A stretch of DNA of 59,682 nucleotides from an uncultured Burkholderiales bacterium (lineage in GTDB: Bacteria > Pseudomonadota > Gammaproteobacteria > Burkholderiales > Casimicrobiaceae). Where the stretch lies: contig CALDYQ010000031.1 in assembly GCA_937944385.1 (NCBI GenBank), forward strand, positions 1-59,682, read 5' to 3'. This document shows, in pieces, positions 1 to 8,658 of this stretch (position 1 is its first letter; every line of letters starts with the position of its first letter). The notes under the pieces were generated by a model that was not told the DNA's origin, made no database searches, and was given only the letters and a program-made list of their open reading frames with translations. Made by a program: the position numbers and the translations under genes.

Positions 1-114
1 CGTACGAAGCTGCAGCTTGTGAAAGCCACCACCAAACACCTCAGGAGTGTTCAAAGGCAGCCCGAGCGGATCAAGGGCTACTTCGAGCCTGAGCCGGTTC
101 GGTATGCGGCTTGA
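1..114 (+). CDS. C-terminal end of an unidentified gene, cut by the window edge
   Basis: An open frame enters from the left edge and ends at a TGA at 112-114, giving 37 residues rich in Lys and Arg and ending in PVRYAA. It is collinear with a protein tail, but no family is recognised; a transposase or other DNA-binding C-terminus would fit the basic composition, which is only a guess. It is too short to score coding potential reliably. The gene ends about 200 bp from the convergent minus-strand gene at 315-1813. Confidence 0.3.
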   Translation, partial: RTKLQLVKATTKHLRSVQRQPERIKGYFEPEPVRYAA

Positions 115-217
115 GTTCAATGCTTAATTACCGGGTCAATAAATCAGCATGAATACCGTTTGGGACGTCAAAGAATGTTTCGCGTCACGCCTTTCGGGGC
201 TGGGGGCTGCACCGCGC

Positions 218-231
218 CCACGGATCCGTGG
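218..231. repeat. 14-bp perfect palindrome in the intergenic gap
   Basis: CCACGGATCCGTGG is a perfect palindrome inside the 200-bp gap (115-314) between two convergent reading frames. It could form the stem of a weak bidirectional terminator, but there is no T tract on either side. Nothing else is recognised in this gap. Confidence 0.4.
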
Positions 232-314
232 CACGGCCCGGCTCCGTGGACATGCGGTTCGGTCGGTGTTCTTCGGGGTTAGAAAGTGATTCGATCAACG
301 ATACGTTAGACCGG

Positions 315-1813
315 TCAGGGGCCGGGCACGCACAAGCGCACGTCTTCGCCGTCCCAACCGCCCGCAAGAAACTCCAGGTACAAGTCGCGTCGTGCCACGA
401 AGCGATGATTGGGAGCGTCAGGAAACCGATCGTTGCCGCGGAAAAGCCGCCAAATGGGCTGGAGGCCTTCGTCGCAGGTCCCCCCGCCGACCGCCGGCAG
501 CAGAGCGTAGGCGTCGATGCCCTCGTTCACCGGCAGTCGAGGGATGGATTGATTGGTCGGATTGAGCGCGCGGAGAGCTTCCTTTTCGCTCTCAATGGCC
601 GTGTAGAAGTGGCTGCCCCGAGAGCGTTCTCGTGCGATTTCCGAGAAGAAGTAGCGCGAAAGCCCGAATAGTCCCCCCGCTGTACCGCCCAGACGGGAAA
701 GGCCTCCCCCGTGCGCTCGAAACCCGCCATGCCATCGAGCAGCCGTTGTTCCTCGGGGCGCGATGTAATGAAGTAGTAGTCGAGCGGCGCGAAGCGAAAC
801 TCGACCATCAGCCGCGTGTCGGGGGGCAGTGGGCGCGTTGTGGCGAACAATGTAGCCGTGGCCGGGCTCGCCGCGCCGTTGTGCTGGAGAGTGAGCGTGG
901 CCGTCGGCGAGCCCACGCTCGGCGCCCGGTAGCGTACCCGCAGCGTACACGATGCCTCTGGCGCAAGCTGTAGTCCTGTGCCGCAGTCACCGCCTACGAC
1001 TTCGAAGGCTGAGCTGCTGCTCGCGATCGTGCCGAGCGTCAGGGCCGCATCGCCGCGATTCGCGACCCGGGCCGACAGCGGCGCCGTGAACGTGCCAAGC
1101 CAGACTGCGCCGAAGTCGAGCGAGGCCGGCTCGATCGACGCGACGCCCTGTGCGCCCCAACCGCCGAGTGTCACTGTGCTCGGGCTGCCCGCAGCGCTGT
1201 GGAGCATGGTCAGCGTGCCGGTCACGTTGCCTGCCGCGCCGGGAGCAAAGCTCACGTTTACCGTGCAGGGCTCGCCAGGTGCCAGAGTCGCACAGCCGGA
1301 TGCCGAGGCCGAAAACGGCGGGCCGGAGGTCGAGATCGAACTCACGACAAGGTCGGCTGCGCCGGTGTTTTGCACGGTGATCGCGCGCACTTCGGCGGCG
1401 CCCACCACCACTGATCCGAACTCCACGTTCTCCGGGCTGACCGATATCGCTGGCTGCGCCGTCACCCCAGCGGGATTGGCGATGTAGGCGGCGAGATCCG
1501 CGAGCTGACTGGTGGACAGCCGTCCGCGCAGGAACGCCATCCGCGACACGGTCGCTATGGCATAGGCAATGCCGCCTGGCTCATCGCCGTTTCGGATCCT
1601 GTTCTGATTCATGGTCGGGTCGGGACCATGGCAGCCACCGGAGGCGCAGTTCGGATTGCCCGGTACGAGGATCGCGTTGTAGAGGGTGAAGCCCTTGTTG
1701 ATGTTCTGCGCAGCAACACCGGGCACTGCCAGCGCGAGCACGAGCCCGACGATCAGTGATCCAAGCCACGTCGTCCCGGGCACTCGCCTGGCGCCATTTC
1801 GCTGTGCAGTCAT
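315..1813 (-). pseudogene. secreted cytochrome c-like / choice-of-anchor D / DUF5648-like protein, frame broken at a G6 run
   Basis: This is the third gene of a minus-strand cluster of exported proteins. The ATG at 1813 opens a signal peptide ending near VPGVAAQ. Next comes a cytochrome c-like segment with a CASGGCHG heme motif (CX4CH spacing, not CX2CH), then two choice-of-anchor D (ASPM/SPD-2/Hydin-like) beta domains, each beginning with a SxxxxFG motif. A C-terminal module follows with the DYYFITSRPEE, SHFYTA, WRLFRG and NHRF motifs of DUF5648-like repeats. The first half of that module (DYYFITSRPEE to FPVWAVQR) lies in one frame and the second half (LFGLSRYFFSE to VPGP stop at 315) in another. 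The switch falls at a run of six G on the minus strand (673-678); one extra G would give a continuous protein of about 499 residues. The break could be a real mutation, a phase-variable tract or a sequencing error. The role is unknown, presumably extracytoplasmic. Confidence 0.75.
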
Positions 1814-1845
1814 GCTCTTACCCCACCCGACCGGTCGGGGCGGCG

Positions 1846-3723
1846 TCACGTCGGCTGCATGAAGCCCATGTCCCAGTTGCTGCCGTGCACGGCAGCCAGG
1901 GTCGGGAATACGCCGGTCGGGCCGGTCATGGCTGACACGGGCACGCCGAACCACTTGGCCACGGTGGCCACCATCGCATCACTCGCCGTCGTGGGGAGCA
2001 GCTCACCGCGGTTGAGCGAGTGATTCAGTCGGTTGGCGATCCGCGTCGTGCCGGAGTACGGGTTGGGCGGCAGACCGATCCGCGGCATGGCACCGGCGGT
2101 GTTGTCGACCTCCATGTAGATCGGCGTCGTCGCCGGGACCGTGGTCACGTTGTGGCTCTGGCCGAAGATGTTGCGACCGTTCACCGCGCCGCCCAGCACG
2201 AACTGGAAGTTACCCCAGCCATGGTCCGAGCCATCGCCGTTCGAGTCGAGCGTACGGCCGAATTCGCTCATGGTCATCAGCGTCACGCGTGAGCGCGCCG
2301 TGACCGAAGGCGGCTCGAGTCCGGTTCCAGCCGCGTTGACGACGCGGATCTGCCCGAGCGCCTGCCAGAAGGCGAAGATCGCCTTGCTGATCATTTGGTT
2401 GAGGCGCGGATTGTCGCGCCAGAACTCGCGGCCGTGGGTGTCGAAGCCCCCGATGCCGACGAAGAAGATCTGCCGCTTGATCGGTTGCGTCGTCGTCGGC
2501 CCGAGCTGGTTGCTCGCGCGGATCATCGCCGCCACCATGCGCAGCTGGCGCGAGAGCCAGTTGGTCTGGCCGCCGACCTGGTCGGAGTCATTGAACGGCG
2601 TGAGGATGTCCTCCGTCGTGGGCGAGGCGAGAAAGGCCGCGCTGATCGCCTGTTCGGTGTTGATCGACTGGCGCATGATGCCGCGCCACTGGTCGTGATA
2701 GATCGACACCCCTTCGGGCGTCACGGCGTAACGGGCCACCGCGGCATTCATCAGCGTGGCGTTCCACGAATAGCCGTTGCTGATGCGGACCGGGCCGCCG
2801 GAGAGGCAGAAGGGGAATGACGTATTGGACGTCAGCGGGTTGTTGGTGTTGCAAGTGGTCGGATCGGTCAGCCGGCCCAAGGCCCCGGTTCCCATCTGAT
2901 AGGCGATCGCCCCCGGAGGCGCGCCCGCCTCCGAGAGCATGAAAGTGTTCACGCCGTTGATCGAGACCTGTGTGGAGATCTTGCTGTCGATCGTGCCGGC
3001 GCGGTTGAGGTCGCGGATGACCGGATGTGCGGCGATACGTCCGCCGATCCCGACGTTTGGGTTGGCAATGCCAGAGGTGCCGCTCATCCAGCCCTTCTGC
3101 TGGTCGTCATGCGAGTAGAGGTTGAGCGGGCGCGGACCGCCCGTCCCCCGGTACCACTGATCGCGTGTGATCGGCGAGAGCATCGGACCCACATTCGCGA
3201 TGATCGCCAGGTTGCCCGCGTTATAAAGGCTGTGCAGTTCCGTCATGTTGGGGTTCAACGCGAACATTCGACCATAGGTGTTGGTCGTCCAGCCGCCTGC
3301 GGTCGGGTCGGCCGTACCTGTAAGGAAATTGGTGGTCGGTGCCGTGCCGGCCGATGTGGTGAGGCGCGTGCCGGCGAGCTGCGCCCGCGTGTGGGCGAGG
3401 TTGCCGGTCGAGGTGCTCTGCGATGCCGGTTCGCCGTTGTTCGAGCGATCGGTCGCGTAGCGGGTGAACTCGGTGAACGTACCCGCGCCGCCGGTGCCCG
3501 CGGTGTTGCCGTCCTCATACGGGATCACGATGTTCGCGTGATCCTGCCCGCCATAGAGGAAGACGATCACCATCGCCTTGTACTCATTGCCCACTTCTGA
3601 GGGCGTCACGGGCCTCGCCGCATGGGCGATGCGCGTGAGCGTCTCGAAGGTGGGCAGGCCGCCAGCCACCGCCATCGTGGTGGCGGTTTTCATGAAGTCG
3701 CGCCGATCGAAGGTGTTGCTCAT
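1846..3723 (-). CDS. DUF1501 family exported protein
   Basis: A protein of about 625 residues. The ATG at 3723 is chosen because it opens a twin-arginine-like signal, DRRDFMK, followed by a hydrophobic stretch (MAVAGGLPTFETLTRIAHAA); longer starts would precede it with a non-signal extension. The body carries DUF1501 hallmarks: YGGQDHAN near the N-terminus, IGGFDTHG in the middle and TMSEFGRT..GSDHGWGN towards the C-terminus, which place the family in the alkaline-phosphatase/sulfatase-like fold. Its start lies 13 bp after the DUF1800 stop, so the two are very likely co-transcribed; DUF1800 and DUF1501 genes are commonly paired. The biochemical function is unknown. Tat export implies folding or metal loading in the cytoplasm before secretion. 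Confidence 0.85.
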   Translation of the reverse strand: MSNTFDRRDFMKTATTMAVAGGLPTFETLTRIAHAARPVTPSEVGNEYKAMVIVFLYGGQDHANIVIPYEDGNTAGTGGAGTFTEFTRYATDRSNNGEPASQSTSTGNLAHTRAQLAGTRLTTSAGTAPTTNFLTGTADPTAGGWTTNTYGRMFALNPNMTELHSLYNAGNLAIIANVGPMLSPITRDQWYRGTGGPRPLNLYSHDDQQKGWMSGTSGIANPNVGIGGRIAAHPVIRDLNRAGTIDSKISTQVSINGVNTFMLSEAGAPPGAIAYQMGTGALGRLTDPTTCNTNNPLTSNTSFPFCLSGGPVRISNGYSWNATLMNAAVARYAVTPEGVSIYHDQWRGIMRQSINTEQAISAAFLASPTTEDILTPFNDSDQVGGQTNWLSRQLRMVAAMIRASNQLGPTTTQPIKRQIFFVGIGGFDTHGREFWRDNPRLNQMISKAIFAFWQALGQIRVVNAAGTGLEPPSVTARSRVTLMTMSEFGRTLDSNGDGSDHGWGNFQFVLGGAVNGRNIFGQSHNVTTVPATTPIYMEVDNTAGAMPRIGLPPNPYSGTTRIANRLNHSLNRGELLPTTASDAMVATVAKWFGVPVSAMTGPTGVFPTLAAVHGSNWDMGFMQPT

Positions 3724-3736
3724 GGTCGGGCCTCTC

Positions 3737-6187
3737 TCAGCGCTGGATCTGGAATTCGGGGGTGTGCACGGCGAGCCAGAGGGCTCCCCGGACGCGGTCA
3801 CGACGGCGGTCCTGCCATGTGGTGATCTGGCTTAGCCAACTGTTGTAGGCGCTGGTACCGGGATCGGGTGAAGCGGGCGGTGCGGGCATCGCGCTGACCG
3901 GGTAGGCAGCATCGAGCGCCGCTGCGAGTGCCGCCTGGTTGACCGGGCTGAGCGTACCCGCCATGAGCACGAGATTCAGGTACTGCATGAGCTGCATCGA
4001 GTCGTCGGCGATGGCGAAGAGTTCCAGCACATCGGCGCGCAGGCAGTTCTCAGGCGCACTCGTGTAGTTGCAGCCCTCCCCAACCCACCAGATCGGCGCC
4101 TGGCGGTACTGACGCCGGTTGCTGGCGGCTGTCACAACTCTGCCGAAATAGTTCTGCGTGGCCGCAATCGACGCGGTCGTAGTGATCTCGAATTCCGGTG
4201 CGATCGCGCTGGCCATCGTGACCGGGCCAGGCGGCGCGAATTCCGGGTTGTAGAAGTTGAACACCGTGGGCGACTGGAGCGGTGCCTGGCTGATGCCGCT
4301 CTCGGGGTTGTCGAGGCCCCAGTGGAACTCGTAGCGGCCAGCGCTGTTGCGATAGTCAAAGGCGCGAAGTAAGGCCGACAGACGGAGCATCGGCTCCTTG
4401 AGCTTGCCGAACTTCTGGTACTCGGCTGCACTGAGCGTGGTGCTTGGCGAGAGTGCTTCGTCATCGAGCAAGATCGCGCGGATGACGGCCTTCATGTCGC
4501 CGCGCACGCCGCTGCCGTTGTTGTTGAAGACAGCGGCCACGCGGCCGACATACGCTGGAGTGGGGTTTGAGGTGACGAGGAACTTGATCAGGTGCTTGCT
4601 GATGAACGGCCCGACGTTCGGATGGCAGAAGATGTTGTCTATGGCGGCCTCGAGGGTGTCGTAGGCATGCTTCTTGTTGGTTTTCGTGCCGGTCGTGAAC
4701 CCGGAGCCCGTGGTGTCGATCTCCGGCAGCAGACCGGGGTTTGTGGCAGCGGAAGCCAGCGCAATCGCAGCGCTGCATGAAGGCACCGACCCGGCGTAAT
4801 TGCCGTACTTCAGCAGTTGTTTGCTGCCAGCGTGATGCCGCGTCGGGAAGGCCACCATGGGGCGCTGCCAGGCGCGGTCGACCGGCGGGAAGTTGACACC
4901 GAGGTCGTTGCGCGTGGGGTTCCAGTTCCACGACGGATGGGTGCCGCCATAGCCATCGACGCAGGACGCGAGCGGCACGGCATAGCCCGCCGCCGGCAGT
5001 TCCGCGCCGGCCGGCAGCCCGGCCGTATCCACGCGGCAGTAGGGGTCGTCGTAGGTGAAGCCGGTGAACACACGGGCGAAGCCCTTGACGATGTCTTCGT
5101 CGTAGCTGGGTACGGGCTCGCCGCCCACCAACAACCTCTCGCCGTTCATGTCGAGTTGAAACAGCCCGACGGCAAACAGTTGCAGGATTTCCCGGGCGAA
5201 GTTCTCGTTGGGCGTGGCGCTGCGTCCATCGTTACGCAGGTGACTCAGGTAGAGGCCCATGGCCGGCGAGCGGGCCACCTGCATGAGGATGTCGCGATAG
5301 TTGCCGAAGGCGTTGTCAGCCAGTACATCCAGGTAGGCCGCGATCGCGAGCGGATTGTCGGTGCCACCGTCAGAGGAAACGACAAGCACCTGCGAGAGCG
5401 CAAAGGCAAGGCGCTGGCGCAACTGGTCCGGCGAGTCGAGGGCCTGCTTCCAGAACGATTCGCGCAGGTACCACGGACCGAAGTAGTTGCTGCCGATCTC
5501 GGTCTTGCGTTGGGCGACGTAGTCGTAGTGTTTCTGGCTGCGTGGCATCGCGAACTGGTCGTTGATCCAGCGCGAAGCCCGCTGCTTCATGGCCGAGCCC
5601 CCCACGCTCGGGTCGAGCGGGCCCGTGGCAAGCGCTGCGATTTGGGCGCGCGTGGGGCCAAAGGTGGTCTGGATCAGGAAGCGCGCGGCGGCCAGTTCGT
5701 CGGCCGTTGGCGCGGAGAAACTCCACGTCGGGCAGCCCGCAGCGAGGAAGGCGTCCATGCGCGCCTTGGTGTTGCGCACCGCGTAATTGCTCGCGAGGTT
5801 GTGATCGTTGTTCGTACCCGCGTTCGTCTTGACCCATTCCGCCGCGGGCAGACCGAACGCGTATCGGGCGACGGCCGCCGCGTCATCGCGATCCAGGATG
5901 CCGTTGGCGTTGATGTCGAGCCGCGGCAGGTGGGTCGTGATGTTGGATTCGACCGTCGCCGACGACAGACCGCTGAAGCCGGCGACCAGCGCGCTGCCGC
6001 GCAGCCCCCGGGCATAGCGCTGAAGGAGTACCGCGTCGACCGTGGCCGAAAGCGTGCTGTTTCCGGAGACACGGAACGGGCAAGACGAGACCTGGGCCTG
6101 CGTGGGCAGGCTGAGTACGCCAAGCGTGACGGCGGCGATTCCGGCCAGAGAGCGCACGGTACGCAGGGTGAGGGTAAAGCTTGACAT
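3737..6187 (-). CDS. DUF1800 family exported protein with dockerin-like N-terminal repeats
   Basis: A protein of about 816 residues. The ATG at 6187 is preceded by AGGAG and starts a Sec signal peptide ending near LPTQAQ. Between the signal and the main domain are two dockerin-like Ca-binding segments: STLSATVDAVLLQRYARGL and LDINANGILDRDDAAAVARY. The latter has the D-x-N-x-N-G spacing of a calcium loop. The long DUF1800 domain follows, with segments such as AARFLIQTTFGPT, ENFAREILQLFAVGL and the HHAGSKQLLKYGNY region. It is the first gene of a three-gene minus-strand cluster with DUF1501 and the cytochrome/anchor-D protein. The function is unknown. Calcium-dependent association between secreted partners is an inference from the dockerin-like repeats. 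Confidence 0.85.
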   Translation of the reverse strand: MSSFTLTLRTVRSLAGIAAVTLGVLSLPTQAQVSSCPFRVSGNSTLSATVDAVLLQRYARGLRGSALVAGFSGLSSATVESNITTHLPRLDINANGILDRDDAAAVARYAFGLPAAEWVKTNAGTNNDHNLASNYAVRNTKARMDAFLAAGCPTWSFSAPTADELAAARFLIQTTFGPTRAQIAALATGPLDPSVGGSAMKQRASRWINDQFAMPRSQKHYDYVAQRKTEIGSNYFGPWYLRESFWKQALDSPDQLRQRLAFALSQVLVVSSDGGTDNPLAIAAYLDVLADNAFGNYRDILMQVARSPAMGLYLSHLRNDGRSATPNENFAREILQLFAVGLFQLDMNGERLLVGGEPVPSYDEDIVKGFARVFTGFTYDDPYCRVDTAGLPAGAELPAAGYAVPLASCVDGYGGTHPSWNWNPTRNDLGVNFPPVDRAWQRPMVAFPTRHHAGSKQLLKYGNYAGSVPSCSAAIALASAATNPGLLPEIDTTGSGFTTGTKTNKKHAYDTLEAAIDNIFCHPNVGPFISKHLIKFLVTSNPTPAYVGRVAAVFNNNGSGVRGDMKAVIRAILLDDEALSPSTTLSAAEYQKFGKLKEPMLRLSALLRAFDYRNSAGRYEFHWGLDNPESGISQAPLQSPTVFNFYNPEFAPPGPVTMASAIAPEFEITTTASIAATQNYFGRVVTAASNRRQYRQAPIWWVGEGCNYTSAPENCLRADVLELFAIADDSMQLMQYLNLVLMAGTLSPVNQAALAAALDAAYPVSAMPAPPASPDPGTSAYNSWLSQITTWQDRRRDRVRGALWLAVHTPEFQIQR

Positions 6188-6265
6188 CGGAGGACACTCC
6201 TGCAGGCACACCGGTCGCCCCCGACCGCGTGCCCTGCGTTGGGCGGCGGGGATGTTATGACAAAG

Positions 6266-6292
6266 GCATGAGCCTGTATAGGCCCCTCATGC
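6266..6292. promoter_or_regulatory. inverted repeat upstream of the DUF1800 operon
   Basis: The arms GCATGAG (6266-6272) and CTCATGC (6286-6292) are perfect 7-bp inverted repeats separated by 13 bp that contain CCT..AGG, adding partial symmetry. The site lies about 80 bp upstream of the DUF1800 ATG in a 140-bp gap between two minus-strand genes, a plausible operator position. No regulator is assigned and no convincing -35/-10 pair was found. Confidence 0.35.
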
Positions 6293-6327
6293 GACAAACG
6301 CCGTCGCGGCCGGTCCGCGGGCGCGGG

Positions 6328-8148
6328 TCAGCCCGTCACGGCGGGAGGAGGGCTCCACGGCCGCGGCAGCGGACCGGTCGTTGACGCGGCAGAGGACGCG
6401 GGGCTGAGCCAGACGGTGTCGAGGGGTGCCACATCAAGCGAAACGGTGGTCTCGCGCAAAACGTCATGGCGGAAGTAGCTGATCGGGATATCGCACGGCG
6501 GCGAGAAGCGTGCCAGGTGCTTGCCCAGGGTGGCAGCGCTCGCCCGGAGACCGTCGACGGCAACGAGGGTGTCGCCGGCAGACAGGCCCGCCTCATGTGC
6601 AGCGGAGCCCGAAAGAACGTGCTGAATCGCCGGAAGGGGCCCGTTGCCCTCTCGGAGCACGATGCCCAGTTGTCGCAGGTTCAGGCGTGCAGCCTCGGGA
6701 TCGGCGCGACCGCCCAGATCGGCCTGCCCCGCTGAGGCGCGCAGGTTGAAGGTGACGCCGAACGGCAGGAGCAGCGCTGCCCAGTCCGGATCCTCAGTGC
6801 CGTCGATGTGGCGGGCGAAAAATGGTTCGAGGTCCATGCCTGTCAGGTCCGAGAACACGGGGGCGATGTCCTCCGGCACACCGATGCCCGGCTTACCGTA
6901 TTCCCGCCACAGTGCGCGCATCAGCTCGTCGAGGCTGCCCCGTCCGCCGGCGCGCAGCGTGAGGTCGAGCGCCAAGGCCACCAAGCCGCCCCGAAGGTAG
7001 TAGCTCACCTGGCTGTTGGGTGCGTTCTCGTCGGCCCGGTAGTACTTGATCCAGGCATCGAAGCTGCCTTCGGCGAGCGATTGCACCTGTCGCCCAGGCG
7101 TGCGCAGGAGCTGCGTCAGGTGCCGTCCGACGAGCCGGAGGTAATCCTCTTCGCTGATGAGCCCGGCGCGGGCGAGTATCAGCTCGTCGTAATAGCTCGT
7201 GAAGCCTTCGAACAGCCAGAGCAGCCGGGTGAGGTTCTCGCGTGTCGTGTCGTAGCGCATGAACGCTGCGGGCTTGAGCCGCTTGACGTTCCAGGCGTGG
7301 AAGTATTCGTGCGAGATGAGTCCGAGCAGCGACAAATAGCCTTCCGATACCGCGTCATCGCCAGGGGCGGGCAGGTCGTTGCGGGGGGCGATCAGTGCCG
7401 TGCTCGTACGGTGTTCGAGGCCACCGTAGCCTTCGTCGACGACATGCAACTGGAAAAGGTAATGCGGGAACGGCGGCCGTGAGTCCCCGAACAGGTCGCA
7501 GTGTGCCTGGCAGATGCGCGCCGTGTCGCGCGCGAGGCGATCCAGATCCCCGCGATGCCGTCCGGACACGACGAAGCGGTGAGGCACGCCGCCCGCTTCG
7601 AACTGGAACTCATCGAACGCAGCGCACTCGATCGGGTGATCGATGAGCTCGTCGTAGTTCGCTGCCCGGTAGCAGCCGAAGCCGCGGGTATCGACCTCGA
7701 CCCGCGTGAGTGTCGTTGCGCAGCGCCAGGACAGGCCCTGGGCGAACCGGGGTGGCTCAACGACCAGCGTGAGCGTGCCGGCGTTCGAATCCAGCCGCTC
7801 GAGCAGCGCGGCCGCCGGGTTGACGAAGCCGCGCGACGCATCGAAGTAGCAACCCCGAACCGAACGATCCCATGCGTAGACGCGGTAGCGCACGACGAGC
7901 GGCAGGCTGCCCGCGCACTCGATCTGCCAGCTGGCCTTGTCGATTTTGCGGACGTTGCGCAGGGGAAGGCGTTCGTCGGCCTGGCGGGCCTCGAGCCACA
8001 CGACGTGACGCGCGAACTCCCGGATGAGGTAGCTCCCCGGAATCCATGCCGGCATGCGCAGCCACTCGACGGCGCGGGGCGCATCGATCGTGAGTGTGAC
8101 CTCGAGCAGGTGGCCCGCGGGGTCCGCAAAGGCGAGGCTGTAGTGCAT
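6328..8148 (-). CDS. M61 family metallopeptidase with C-terminal PDZ domain
   Basis: A protein of about 606 residues; the ATG at 8148 (MHYSLAF) is chosen because upstream extension would run towards the tRNA gene. It has an N-terminal beta-rich M61 domain (MPAWIPGSYLIREFARHV). The gluzincin core follows: GGLEHR at about 242-247, the zinc motif HEYFH at about 280-284 and the downstream metal-ligand Glu in WLFEGFTSYY (about 314). The last 130 residues contain a PDZ-like domain (AIQHVLSGSAAHEAGLSAGDTLVAVDG). The family is known as glycyl aminopeptidase. No signal peptide is evident, suggesting a cytoplasmic peptide-processing role. It stands alone between the DUF1800 cluster and tRNA-Arg. Confidence 0.9.
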   Translation of the reverse strand: MHYSLAFADPAGHLLEVTLTIDAPRAVEWLRMPAWIPGSYLIREFARHVVWLEARQADERLPLRNVRKIDKASWQIECAGSLPLVVRYRVYAWDRSVRGCYFDASRGFVNPAAALLERLDSNAGTLTLVVEPPRFAQGLSWRCATTLTRVEVDTRGFGCYRAANYDELIDHPIECAAFDEFQFEAGGVPHRFVVSGRHRGDLDRLARDTARICQAHCDLFGDSRPPFPHYLFQLHVVDEGYGGLEHRTSTALIAPRNDLPAPGDDAVSEGYLSLLGLISHEYFHAWNVKRLKPAAFMRYDTTRENLTRLLWLFEGFTSYYDELILARAGLISEEDYLRLVGRHLTQLLRTPGRQVQSLAEGSFDAWIKYYRADENAPNSQVSYYLRGGLVALALDLTLRAGGRGSLDELMRALWREYGKPGIGVPEDIAPVFSDLTGMDLEPFFARHIDGTEDPDWAALLLPFGVTFNLRASAGQADLGGRADPEAARLNLRQLGIVLREGNGPLPAIQHVLSGSAAHEAGLSAGDTLVAVDGLRASAATLGKHLARFSPPCDIPISYFRHDVLRETTVSLDVAPLDTVWLSPASSAASTTGPLPRPWSPPPAVTG

Positions 8149-8196
8149 GGGAGCGAAGCGCCGGTCAGCCGCGTGAGGAAGCCTCGACCGAAGGAG

Positions 8197-8272
8197 TGGC
8201 ACCCCGAAGACGAATCGAACGTCCGACCTACCCCTTAGGAGGGGGTCGCTCTATCCACTGAGCTACCGGGGC
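8197..8272 (-). tRNA. tRNA-Arg (anticodon CCU)
   Basis: Read on the minus strand, a 76-nt cloverleaf is complete with an encoded CCA end. The acceptor stem GCCCCGG pairs with UCGGGGU (two G-U pairs). The anticodon stem ACCCC/GGGGU encloses the loop CUCCUAA, giving anticodon CCU, which reads AGG. The T loop is UUCGAUU. A TAGAAT -10 element sits 8 nt upstream. Confidence 0.93.
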
Positions 8273-8280
8273 ACGTCTAC

Positions 8281-8286
8281 ATTCTA
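8281..8286 (-). promoter_or_regulatory. -10 element of tRNA-Arg(CCU), overlapping the upstream stop codon
   Basis: TAGAAT on the minus strand, 8 nt before the first tRNA base. Its TAG is also the stop codon of the DUF498/Mth938 gene (8284-8286), so coding sequence and promoter are superimposed. The same TAGAAT-8nt arrangement precedes the tRNA-Pro genes at 37340 and 38465. No good -35 was identified. Confidence 0.55.
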
Positions 8287-8658
8287 GGATTCGCCGATGA
8301 CGAGGAGCGCCCCGACGCGTCGGCCTTCGGAAAGCAGCACGTTGTAGGTGCGGCACGCGGCCCGGGTGTCCATGACCTCGAAGCCGAGCCGCGCCTCGAT
8401 GATCGGACGCAACGCCGAAGGCGCTGGAAAACGCTGCCGACGACCGGTGCCAATGATGATGATCTCGGCATCGAGCGTCGCGGCATGGGCAAGCGCAGCG
8501 GCATCGAGGGGGTCCGATGTGGGCCACGGCGCCGCGCCGGTGCGGTGCGAGAGCGCGATGGAGGTGGTGAAGATCCGCTCGCCGATCCGCACCGAGACAT
8601 CATCGAAGGCAAGGATCGCATGAGCGGGAGCCGCTTCGCGGACGAACTGCATGGCCAC
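8284..8658 (-). CDS. Mth938/DUF498 domain protein
   Basis: A protein of about 124 residues with the fold-defining motifs of the Mth938/DUF498 family (relatives include mitochondrial complex I assembly factor NDUFAF3): a mid-protein AEIIIIGTG strand-turn and a C-terminal TRAACRTYNVLLSEGRRVGALLVIG. The GTG at 8658 is preferred over the ATG at 8652 because GAGGAG lies about 6 nt before the GTG. The bacterial role is not established. Its stop codon forms part of the tRNA-Arg promoter. Confidence 0.8.
   Translation of the reverse strand: MAMQFVREAAPAHAILAFDDVSVRIGERIFTTSIALSHRTGAAPWPTSDPLDAAALAHAATLDAEIIIIGTGRRQRFPAPSALRPIIEARLGFEVMDTRAACRTYNVLLSEGRRVGALLVIGES

Noticed and set aside
1-114. Insertion-sequence remnant at the left edge
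   Set aside because: The basic C-terminal peptide could be a transposase end, but no inverted repeat or target duplication is visible next to it.
4817-6184. 455-codon open frame opposite the DUF1800 gene
   Set aside because: The DUF1800 strand has a signal peptide, ribosome-binding site and conserved motifs; the antisense frame has none.
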